Origin: Podocnemis expansa
Lineage: Eukaryota; Chordata; Testudines; Podocnemididae
DNA: 64,000 bases
Direction: 5' to 3'
NCBI GenBank assembly: GCA_007922195.1
Contig: ML681971.1
Coordinates: forward strand, 2,307,259 to 2,371,258
Shown: positions 31,618 through 42,000 of the stretch, piece after piece
How positions within the stretch are numbered: position 1 is the stretch's first letter
How the letters are laid out: each line of letters opens with the position of its first letter
Notes under the pieces: generated by a model
The model's database searches: none
What the model was told of the DNA's origin: nothing
What the model saw: only the letters and a program-made list of their open reading frames with translations
Translations under genes and position numbers: made by a program

Positions 31618-32291
31618 TCCAGAGGGGTAGTTGTGTTAATCTGTATATAGCAGGGATATCAAACATGTGGCCCCTGGCTGAATGTGGCCCACAAACCTCT
31701 TCCACTTGGCCCACAACTACACTTGGCAGTACCACACTCTCTCCCTAACAGAGAGAGAAAGAGAGGGTGGTTTTTGCATACCCAGCTCTCCACAATGCCA
31801 TGAGAGTGTCAGGTCTCACAACATCATGGAGCGCAGAGTACGTGAGACTGTGCTCTGTGAGACCACACTCCCTCCCTAACTGAGAACTAGAGAGAGGGTG
31901 ATATTGTGGAGCACAATTTCACATACACAGCACTCTGTGATGACATGAGAGTGCCGTAATATTTCTATTTATGGTATGTACGGCCCACTTGGAGTGCATT
32001 TAAGTCAAACATGGCTGCCATAGCAAATGAGTTTGACACCGCTGGTATATACTAAAACACAACAAAAGTCTCCTGGCACTTTAAAGCAGAAACTACAGTT
32101 AGGAGGTATATATACATTTGCAAGGGTGAGAAACATTACAATGGGAGGGCAGGTGCTAACAAAGTCAATTCAGTTAGGGTAGATAAGGCCTATTCACAAC
32201 AGTTAACTAGAAGGTGAGAATGTGTGAACAGGAACAATCACTTTTTGTAATGAGCAAACCATTCCAAGTCCCTGTTAAGACCCAGTCTGAT
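31618..32291 (-). mobile_element. Penelope-like retroelement 3' end with coding terminus
   Basis: On the minus strand the last codons before a TGA at about 32238 read GLNRDLEWFAHYKK (32280-32239). I recognise this as the C-terminal end of the ORF of vertebrate Penelope-like elements, just after the GIY-YIG region. A ~190-base 3' UTR follows, then CTTTAAAGTGCCAGGAGACT and, after an inserted hAT (31651-32044), the common tail AGATTAACACAACTACCCCT. The element runs into a 10-N gap at 32292, so its upstream part is missing or unassembled. It links the orphan tails elsewhere in the window to one family. Confidence 0.65.
31651..32044. mobile_element. Non-autonomous hAT element, 394 bp, nested in a Penelope-like element
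   Basis: Ends CAGGGATATCAAAC and GTTTGACACCGCTG are inverted repeats (12 of 14). The flanking octamers GTATATAG (31643-31650) and GTATATAC (32045-32052) match at 7 of 8. The Penelope-like tail is contiguous once this element is removed. The interior carries two similar segments around AGAGAGAG-rich DNA (31740-31760 and 31880-31900). Confidence 0.8.
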
Positions 32292-32301
32292 NNNNNNNNN
32301 N
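32292..32301. other. Assembly gap, 10 N
   Basis: Ten N bases. The sequence right of the gap does not continue the Penelope-like ORF, so an unknown amount of DNA may be missing. Confidence 1.
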
Positions 32302-34190
32302 AGAAAGAGCTAGTGGGGGTGAGGCTCTTCTCCTGCTAGGGTTGATCTCTCCAGAGCTTGGGTTGGAGCCACAGGCAGGACAGCATGGGGCAAGTGGAGC
32401 CTCCCCGCCTGCCCTGCACCAACCTGCATCTAGACAACAGCTATTAGTGCTCTTGCCTTAGTGCTTTTCACTTAGCGGCCCCCACCACTGAACTGTGAGC
32501 CACATAATCAGCACATGATGGAGGCGGCATGCCAGGTCTGCACCACAGGCACTCAGCCTTGCTGTGCCCTCCAGATCTCAGCTCCCAGGGGGCATGGAGG
32601 GTGGCAGGCTGTGGGGTCACACCTCAGGGACCTGCCCTGGCAGCACAAGACACATCTGGTGAGGCGAAAACAAGGGAGCAGCACCTAGTATTTCAATAGC
32701 AAATACCTTTCCCTAGCCAGGATGCAGAGAGTAGATATGTCCCAGCTGGGGGTGGTGTACTGGGGCCTGAAGACACCACTAGGGGACAAGTGAGAGAGCA
32801 TCAGCCTGTGGGTAGGTTATAGCCACAGCTGGGTACCCGGGCACAGCTGAGTGACTTGGGCATATGCACATGCCACACATGCGTGGGGCACAATGGGCAG
32901 GTGACTGCATCTCCAGGAACACAGGCACCTGTACCCAGTGCCATGGGCATCCTCCTGTGTGGATAGCAGATGCGTAGCATGAGCATCTCCCTGCCTCAAG
33001 CATTCAGGGAACTCGTACACCTTGCTGTGGAGGCGGCTCCTGCTTCCCAGCCTATGCTGGAGAGACTCGGGCAATACGCAGCAGCAGTGTGGGGCGAATG
33101 TAGCCAGCCAGGCAGAGGCAACCCTGCTCTGAGGTCAGGACCCCAGGGGTTGTGTTATTACCCGCTCAAGATTATTATTATTTGCTCCTGAGGCTTTCTT
33201 TTCCTCTCCAAGCTGCAGGAGCATTTTCACTCCCACTAAATTGTCACCGTGCCGGGCTGTCAGTCACTGTTGTGAAGTGCCAGCACTGGGCAGGGCTCTG
33301 AGCACTGCTGACGCCATCAGCACCAGAAGACAGGTGGCATCATTGTCTCCACTTTGCCTCCCCCACACCAGATGCTGCAGCAATGACTAACCTCCATCTG
33401 CCTTGCCCCAGCCCCACCCCCCATGCTGGGACCCTTGCTTCCACCCCCTTCCCTAGAGCCTAGGAAAACCAAGCCCCAGTGGGCAGAGCTTGCCTGAAGT
33501 CTGGGGTGAGCGTGGCAGGCATCCTACTGATGACCAGAGCCCAAGCCCGTGTTACAAGGGAAGCTTGCCTTGGGTTGCTCCCCTGCCGCAAGGGGGCTCG
33601 TTCACGGGACATACCAGGTCACATCCATTGATCTCACTGTGTTATATCAGAGACGATTGTGGCTCTTGGCTCAACTTCCCACACGGGGCTCTGGAATCAC
33701 CTGCCCCGCCCTGTCTCCTTGCTTTCCCATGACACCAGGTCATGGTGGGGACAGCTTGTGGGATGGTAGCATCTGCTCTCAGTTCTGCAGCAGAATCTGT
33801 GCCCATCTCATGTGCAGCCAGGGGCCCTGGATGCAGAAGTGGGTGCTGCTAGATCATTTCTTTCCATGTGTGCGCACAGCACCATAGTTCAACTGAGCAG
33901 GACTCCCAGCTTCCATCAACAGCATCTGAGGGTCCCCCTGACAGACTCATGAGCCTGGCCCAGAGACAGACAGCAGACTGTCCCACTGCAGAGAGCAAGG
34001 GATGAACAAGGAACAGGACAATGCCTTTGCCTCCAGACTGGCAGGGCAGCTCTGGTCCAGGCTGATGCCTATCAAAAGCCAACCCCAGCAGATGGTCACT
34101 TGGTAGCTAAACCAGCAGAGATCTAATGCCACATTACAGCCGGCCTGGAAGCAGACGCAACAAGGAAGCAAGAATCAAATGGGATGTGTG
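32302..34190. other. Gene-free stretch
   Basis: No gene or repeat end identified. A number of short frames lack any support. Confidence 0.3.
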
Positions 34191-34455
34191 TAGGGTTACC
34201 AGATGTCAGGCAAAAAGAGGATGTTGTCCTTTTTACCCTCATGTCCTCTGTCCAGCAGGAACTTTAAAAATACGTGATTTTGTCTGGCTTTTATGTACAG
34301 GGGTTAAAGTATGCTGAAACACCCCAGAACAGTCTATTTTTAGGGGGCAGCATTCCAGGGCCCCCTAAAAACAGAAAAATATTACATAAATACAACATTT
34401 TCTCCATTTGTCCTCCAATGTCCTCCTTTTCATGCTTCAGTATCTGGTAACCCTA
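34191..34455. mobile_element. MITE with TAGGGTTACCAGAT ends, 265 bp
   Basis: Perfect 14-bp inverted ends TAGGGTTACCAGAT (34191-34204) and ATCTGGTAACCCTA (34442-34455), with inner GTCCTCCTTTTCATGC and AAAAGAGGATG words. It is an inverted copy of the family at 27556-27834. There is no coding capacity. Confidence 0.8.
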
Positions 34456-36679
34456 GGTGCGGGGAGTCTTGTCTATTCCTAGAGGTTTTCATGCTGCACC
34501 CATCACCCCTACCGACTAGATCAGTAAGTCCCAACACTGAGGGGCAAGAAGTGAAAGGAGAGGGGGAGAGACTGAGTGGAGGGAGACTCCTCACTCTGGG
34601 TGGGAGAAGAAAATGCCCAAGGCAGGAATGGAGTAGGTAAGAAAGGATGTTTGATGGCAGGCAGAGAGCCCCTGGGCCAGGTCACTGAACCCCTCTGCCA
34701 CGCCAGCTGACAAGCCAGGGCACTTTGCAAGCAGAGCACAGAAACAGTTTGCTCTGCTGCTACCTGTGCTGTGCTGGGGGGGGGGGAGGCAGGCTAGGGG
34801 GGTAGAGAGGGCTCCCCAGGTAGCCAACTCATGGTAAGTGTGTGAATGTGGAACAGGTGTGTCTGCTCAGAGCCCACAGAAGGCCTCTGCACTGCTGTGG
34901 CAGGGTGATCCCCTTTCCCCCAAGTGCTCAGCAGCCAAGATTGGCATGCCATTCAAATCCAAGTCCCTGCCCATCAGCCTCTGCCTACCTGCACCAGCTT
35001 CTCACAGGACAAAGGAGCCCATGGAAGGGAGCAATTTACACTGCTCAGAAAACCTATAGGGACTTCTAAACATAAGGGATGAGAAACCCTCCCCACCCAG
35101 CCAGCCAACCCCACAGCTCCATGCACAGGGGGGTGCTCATCCCCAGAGCAGCACTGCCCCCTGCTGGCATTTTAGCCCCACTGCCTGAGTACAACCAGCC
35201 CCACTTGATCACTGGCCCTCCCTCCTACAAGCCTGTGACTGCACCAGGGGAAGTGCATGGTGGGATAAGGGGTTGGGTGACAGGGTGCAGTTACATTTAG
35301 AAATCACTGACATAAATGGCGAGCCATGGATGAATCCCAGCAGAGACTCCCAGAGATGTGGCACCAGGCTAGGCAGCATTTGGCCTCCATAGCAGGGAGG
35401 GGATGGCTGGGGTTTCAAGCTGTTCTGGTCTTTGCATAAGAGCTGGATTTTTCAGGATCACTCCATGGCTCTTTCTGAGCTGTCTCCCTGCTCACACACA
35501 CCTCACCCCCCCAAACACCACTCCCAGTCCCAGTGTCCTTTCTGCCACCCCCTCAGGAGACAAACTAGCCTCAGCCCATCAGCTCATCCTGGCTGCAGGT
35601 GAATGATGGAGGCAAATAGGAGAGCAAAATGTTCCCACAGGTTTGTCTCCTTACTGTACCTTTTACCTCCATTCCCTGCCCATGCCCTAAGACAGTTATA
35701 ATGGAGGGTACGTGGATGCCTTCTGAAGCAAGGCCTGTACCACCTTAGATTTGCCCTCTGCCACTTGCAGGTACAGCACTCGCTGGTGAAATGAGAGCAC
35801 GTGCCTTACTGAATTTCCTTATTACTCTGTTGCACTGCAGAGATAGCGAAGAACCTACCACAGCTAAAAACTTTAAAAGGCCAAACGCAATCTGCATGAC
35901 ACGTGGGTGTCTGTTATGTGCCCCTACAGGAAATATATTTCCAACCAACATTTACAGCAAGGCAACATAAGGAAAAAAGCTACTTAAGAACTTGAGTTTG
36001 ATTTACAGATATTTACTTTGCATATTCTGAAATGTGATACTGATCATTTATTTTTTAACCTTTATAAAGCTTTAACTTTCAGAAATCTCAACATCTACTG
36101 TCATTGAAAAATTGTCTGATCCCCCCATATTTCCCATAACCATGAAAACGTACATACATTTTTAAAAAGTGTTTAAACAAACACTGATATTTGTCATCAA
36201 CATTGTATTAATAAAGTCAAATTCTACCAGTTCTAGCAAAGGATCAACACTTGATGTTGCCGCAAAGTCATTCAAACAAGTATTAACAATATCAAGCATT
36301 CCAACATCATGATTCAGCCCCTCCCTGCCAAAAAAAAGTCACAGTATTGCATTAAAAATCATGAGGTCTGGGTTTTTGGTTTTTTTTTTTAAATGTTGGG
36401 ATCTTTTTTCCCCCCTGTGAACTTTGAGCCCTCACGGGTCATGTTTCAAACTAATATCCACACTGATAAGGGCTTGAAGCTGACATCTAATTTATATCCC
36501 AGGACTCCAGAAACTTGGGGCTTCAGGAGAAAAAACCAAGTAGTGCTAGTTTCATGATGAAATTGTGAGAATTGGTAACACTTTTAAGATACATTTTATT
36601 CTGGATTTTCCAGAAAATTGCTCTCAATAACTTGAATGATGCTTAAAACAGCTACAAGCCCACACAGATGGAAGCGATG
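34456..36679. other. Gene-free stretch
   Basis: The left part is GC-rich. From 35700 to 36650 the DNA becomes AT-rich, with long T and A tracts (36385-36392, 36331-36337). No coding exon or mobile-element end is visible. Confidence 0.3.
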
Positions 36680-36890
36680 CTATCTAACACTTATATACTG
36701 CTTTTCACCCATACATCTCAAAGCGTTTTTATCATCTGCATTTTAGATGGAGAAACTGAGGCAGAGATATGCATTTGCACTTGGACTTGCCCAAAGTCAT
36801 CTAACAAGTCTGTTACAGAGCCAGGAGTAGAACTCAGGAGTCTTGAGCTTCATTCCAGTGCTCTAACCAGTAGCAAACTGTTTCCCATCG
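36680..36890 (-). repeat. MIR-like SINE
   Basis: The plus strand reads TTAGATGGAGAAACTGAGGC, then GACTTGCCCAAAGTCATCTA, CAGAGCCAGGAGTAGAACTC and CAGTGCTCTAACCAGTAGCA. This is the reverse complement of the MIR core and tRNA-derived part, nearly full length. Confidence 0.7.
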
Positions 36891-37457
36891 ATCTTTATCA
36901 CATAGATCCCGCTTATTAAACCACTTGCAGCTAAAGGTGCCAATTTTTACTGCAGCATTTGAAAAACCTCCCACATTCAGCACAGGCTGTGTGGCTCAAT
37001 CCAATGTAGTTTGGAGCCAGAAGTTTCTCGTTTGTTTTTTGTATTTAGCAACACACATTTTAGGCAGTATATTAGATTTCCCACAGTCTTTGTAACAGGT
37101 GCAGTGATTAGTCAGCTTTAACTGTTGTTTTCCTGGGGGTCACAGCAGGGCACAGACACTGCCTGGAAGGGGCACCCTATTATGGAAGAGCTTGGGGTGT
37201 GCAATACTATTTCAGATTACAGTACATTCCCTGTGGAAATGCTCCCTTGCCTTCCCTCCATTTAACAGCACACCTCAAGCACCTCTAGGTCAGCTCTGAG
37301 GGCTTGAGCTCAAAGAGCCTACACAAACAGCAAATTTCCCAAGACTGTCCCCTAGCGGAGACAGGGAGGAAGGAAGATCTACCCCTGCCTTTAAGAATAT
37401 ACTGTACGCTCAAACCAGAGATTAAAAATAAATTCAGACTCAGATGTTTCTGAATAT
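36891..37457. other. Gene-free stretch beyond the HEXA 3' end
   Basis: No CELF6 exon (the mammalian neighbour on this side of HEXA) could be recognised here or farther left. Confidence 0.3.
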
Positions 37458-38986
37458 TTTTAATGAAAACTTAACAATTGTAAAAACAATGGAACAGTCG
37501 CAGAGAAATGACAACACAGTAGTAGCTCATTTAAAGCAGAGCTACACAGCATTGCTACAGTCCAGCACCTTTTCCAGAACAATCAACCCCAAACCAGACA
37601 CACCCGTTGGATTGGTGGGGATTTTGGACAGGGGATACCAGCTGTTAAAGGCAAGTGTCTCAATTCACTGATCATCTAGTGAAGAACTGAGTTGGCCCCT
37701 GCCTTTAGGAGTCTTCAGTTCAAATGCAGACAAGAAGAGAAATGTTAGCCAACCCTAACTGCAGGGAGTCAAACAGTAGAAGGCTGGATACATTGATTGT
37801 GTCCTGTGTGGTGCTGCAAACCCAACAAGGGGTCAGGTTTATGGAGGCCCAGATGGGATTATAATATTGGTGGGCAACTCCCTGAGCATGTCCTAAATAA
37901 GAGAAGGCAAGAAGGAAGCTGAGGGAGGAAGCTAGGGCAATTGCCTCATGGAGGCTTTGGGAGGCCACTCTCGAGTGTGGCAAAAGAAGGCAGCATGCAG
38001 ATGAAGAAGCAGAGAGAGATGGTGGCTTGAAGAGGAAAGCACAGCTGGGCTGCAGGCAGAGTGGTTATGAGGAACAAAAGGAAAAGTAACAGCAAAACAA
38101 AGGCTGGGCTGAAGGGCAGGAGAAAATCTTACATGCCAAGGGTATATCCTCTCTGGGAAGAAATGAGGGGGAGGGGGGTATAACACAGGATAACAGTTTA
38201 ATGTGGAGAAGGCATCCTTGAGTTTTAACACCACAGGTGGTCAAGGTACAAGCCAGAGGAAGCCTAGTGTTTCATTTGATCAGCAAAGACTACAGCTGCT
38301 TGCCCCACAGGATGTAGCCACTTGGCTAGACCATGATCCCCTCAGTGAAGACAGACACAGATTAGTCACAAGTAATGCAATGAGGTGCGTACACTGTGAG
38401 CCAGGCCAGCTTGGCTTCCCAGCATAGCACTGGCATGTCGGAGGCAGGGACCAAACACTGAGCTGGGGTCCCTGGTCCTAGAGGTAGATGGCAGAGGAGC
38501 TGTTCTGCTGCATGAGCAATGGCCTGCTTGGGGCCAAGGGAGGAGCACATCTCAGTTGGAGCAGGAAAACGGGGTTGTGGACTGTCAGCTCTGAGAAGTG
38601 ACTCCCACACCAGCACTGTGGCGCCGCACATCACTACAAAGTACAGGGGGTTTGTAGCTGCCTATGGGGCAGCTTCAGCTGGGATCTTTCCATGACCACT
38701 CCCCAACCCAAATCCTGTGCATCCCCAGAGCACAGCAAGGTACCCTGTGCTGATGAGCCAGGAGACTCACGCAGCCATCCCCAGCACCAGGACAGACTGG
38801 GAAGGTACCTCTTCTCCTTGGGACTATTTTTCTGTTGGTTTAAAAATGCAAATAGAAAAAAGGCAAAGAACTAAACTGGCTTATTGCAACAACAAGAACA
38901 TCAGGGACACCCTATAACCCGTCAGCCGCTGTCATCAGAGAGTCACACAGCATGCAGGGCGAAGGAGAAGCAACTCGGCTCTCCAT
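37458..38986 (-). other. HEXA: Probable HEXA 3' untranslated region and downstream flank
   Basis: Downstream of the stop codon there is no AATAAA close by. On the minus strand ATTAAA occurs at 38202-38197 and again at 37463-37458, the latter followed by T-rich DNA. Either could be the polyadenylation signal. The extent given assumes the more distant one, and transcript data would decide. Confidence 0.35.
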
Positions 38987-39050
38987 TCAGAGCCCACCGT
39001 ATTCAGGGTCACAGTAGCCTGTAAAGAGTGGCTGCGCCTGGACACCTCGC
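38987..39050 (-). CDS. HEXA: HEXA exon 14 (coding part, 64 nt)
   Basis: The acceptor is CTTTCCAG. The coding length of 64 nt is identical to human. It encodes [20 protein letters not shown] and a TGA stop at 38989-38987; GYC holds the partner Cys of the last disulphide. The C-terminal tail replaces human EFEQT. Confidence 0.95.
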
Positions 39051-42000
39051 CTGGAAAGAGACACAGGGATGTTGTGTGCTGAGCCCAAACAGAACCCAAG
39101 CACTCCAAGGGGGAGGGAGTCATTCTTAAACCTTCAGTGCCCTGGTTGAGGTGGAAATGTCTGTGAGCTAAAGGGAGACATTCCTTTCACCCCACCCCCC
39201 ACCCCACTCCCCCACACATTGAAATTCTGGTGAGGGATAAGAACAGTTTTCACAGGCTAAGCAAAGTGTGGCCTGGTCTGTAACTGAAGAGAGACACTCC
39301 AGAAGAACCCTGTGGCTAAAAGAAGTTGTGTTGGCAATTCTGTTGGGAGTGCTCTGCCCCTAAATTGGCACTGAACCAATGCTTTCACATGGTCCTGCAT
39401 ACTGTGCAGGTGGGAAGGGCTGCCCTGACATACTACGGTCCTGACCACTCCTAGGCATGAACGACACCACGGCACTCTGCACAGGAATAAAAGTGTTAAC
39501 ACCAGTGAAACCCAGCTCACAGTTACATTCTGCCTCCCTACACCATTCCTTGCTTGCTGCTGTTAACGACACATTTTCCTGTGTCTAGCTGGGGTCTTGG
39601 ATGAGAGGAGCTACACAACTGCCAATTACCATTACCTGAGCAGATTGCAACGAAAATCCGCCAGTCGTGTATATGCATCTCGCATGCTTCTCACTGTCTT
39701 ATTGCTCCACAGCCTCTCCGCTATGGCCCCAGCTCTTGGCCTTGAGGAAACGAGATACAAAAGACACGTTACTCTGCTCAGGGCTGCTCAGAGCAGACCC
39801 TCCCAGACCCTCCTGCGTTGAACCATGAAATGAGACTGTTCCAGCTGTTCAGAAACGTACGGATGTCTGCTGAAAGGATGGACAAATCTTGTGGGGAATG
39901 CAAGGAGCACCTGCAGCTCTCCCTCAGGAGCGGTGAGGCATTACTACCACCCATGCCGCTATGCTTTGCTATCTGTGGGATTGGCAGACATGAGTCAACT
40001 GAACAAAAGCTTCTCCAAGGCTAGGAAAAACTGAATCAGTGATGGAGGAGGCTAGGGACTTGGGAAGCTGTGAGAAGTAGAATGCCAAATATGCCTTGAA
40101 TATTACTAACAAATCAGTAGTCCTTAAGAAGCTTAAAAAAGGAAAACCAATCACTCTATTTCCTTCTTCGTGACACCCACGACCAAAGCTACCACCCCTT
40201 GGCCTGTGCCAAATGTTAGTTCCTCCTAAAAGAACTAATAGCAACAAGCGAACAACATCCATGTACCTGTGTGCAAGACAGATGGGGCTAAGAAATCTCA
40301 CACCCCTGGAATAAGAATAGGGAAGAGAAAACTCTGCAAACTCTTGTCACTCAGCCAGGCGCTTCTCATGATATGCATGTGGACAGAGCATCTGAATACC
40401 TCCTTCCTTTGGCCAAGAGGAACACTTTGCTGTTTTCCTACACAGTGAGGATTATGAGCATGTCTCATCCTATGAGTAAATTGTGTGTCAAATTGGAGGA
40501 GGAGAGAAGGCAGATAACTATAAATCAAACTTTTTGCATAGCAGTTAGCTGTGAGACCCAGAAAACTAAGAATTCTAGTAGCCAAACATCTCAATACCAC
40601 CAAGAAATCCAAATCAACTAGTTTTCACCCCAAATTTGAAGTTCTACATTTGTTTACTTTATGAATCAAATGCACCAGCTTTCCAGTTGTGGCTAATCTG
40701 TTTTATTTCTTCAAAATATTTTCTCTTGTACTGCAAGCCCTAAAGGATATGAAATGCTTTATATATAATCAAAGAATGCACAGGCAAGGTCCACTAAATT
40801 TAGCAGAACTACAAGGGATTTTGTTGGTTTTCATTCTAAATGATTGCTGCTCTCTAAAAAAGTTGCCAGTTGTAAGGAATAAGGAGAAGAAAGAGCACTG
40901 ACAGACACAAGCATGTATCCAGGGTACAGCTTTGTAACATTAAAAGAAAATGTTCAAAGGGGAGAAAAATTCCAATTAACAGTAGGGATTAATCAAGAAA
41001 TACAATACTTAAAATTTAAAAAAACAAAAAGCCTTGGATAAAAAAAGATGAAAAATTTGTTATAAACTAACACCATTTTCAGCAGTCTCCAAATACTGAG
41101 GCAGTCTGAGGATGCAGAGAAACATTGGGGGTGGGGAGCATGGTGGGGTCCAGGCCAGCCATAGGAGGTGGGGAGAGAGACCAATCCAGCCCCGCTCCTG
41201 TCCACAGCAACAGCCCCTGATCGCAGCCCCCTCCGCAGCAGCAGCTTTGGCCTGGATCCCAACCTTGGCTATACTTCTGGTCTTGGCTCCAGCACCAATT
41301 GTAGTTCTGCTCATAGTCTTTATCTCCAGCCCTGGCCCCCAGCTCCCAACTGCAGCTCCAGCCCTTGGGCTCCTGACAGCAGCTTTTGAGAGGGAGGAGA
41401 GGGACACAGACCAGGTAAGTAAGGGCATGACTTAGAAAGTTTGAGGACCACTGACCTCCTGAATACAGAGGGATTTCAGCAGCAAAGGGAGATATGCAAA
41501 CTATTTATAATACTTTGTGTTATCTCCTGCTGACTGCCACCTATATACCCTGGTGTCTTCAGTGCACTGAGTCAAATGGAAATGCCCTCCCTGCCACTCA
41601 GTGCTACTTCTTTTGCAGGGATGGTCTTACTGTATCAGCTTCCTGATCAGCTGAATGGGTCTTCACACAATCTGCTGCTGTTAGTGAAGACATGCCCTAA
41701 GACTGCCCATGCAATTTCCTTACTGAGTCCCCTCCCCATGAGACCTCAAGGAACCAGATCCTGGATATATAAAACTGGCCTAAGAGAACCTCAAATAACT
41801 TAAAGCAATTGCCTGTGAAGTTTTAAACTAGCCCTTTCAGATCACACTTTTTTGATTGCCTTAAGACATGTGCATTCTCATCCTGCAGAATTACTTGAAA
41901 TGCAACAAATGTATTCAAGATACTGAGGAACTAATAAATGTAATAAGAACTATTGGTCATTTGCACTGTTCACTGGTATAAACAGCACATAGTATTCAGC

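Noticed and set aside
13935..38986. A search for CELF6 exons, expected next to HEXA from mammalian synteny
   Set aside because: No RRM-type words (such as LFVGQIP or GCAFV) were found on the minus strand; the gene may lie farther left or synteny may differ.
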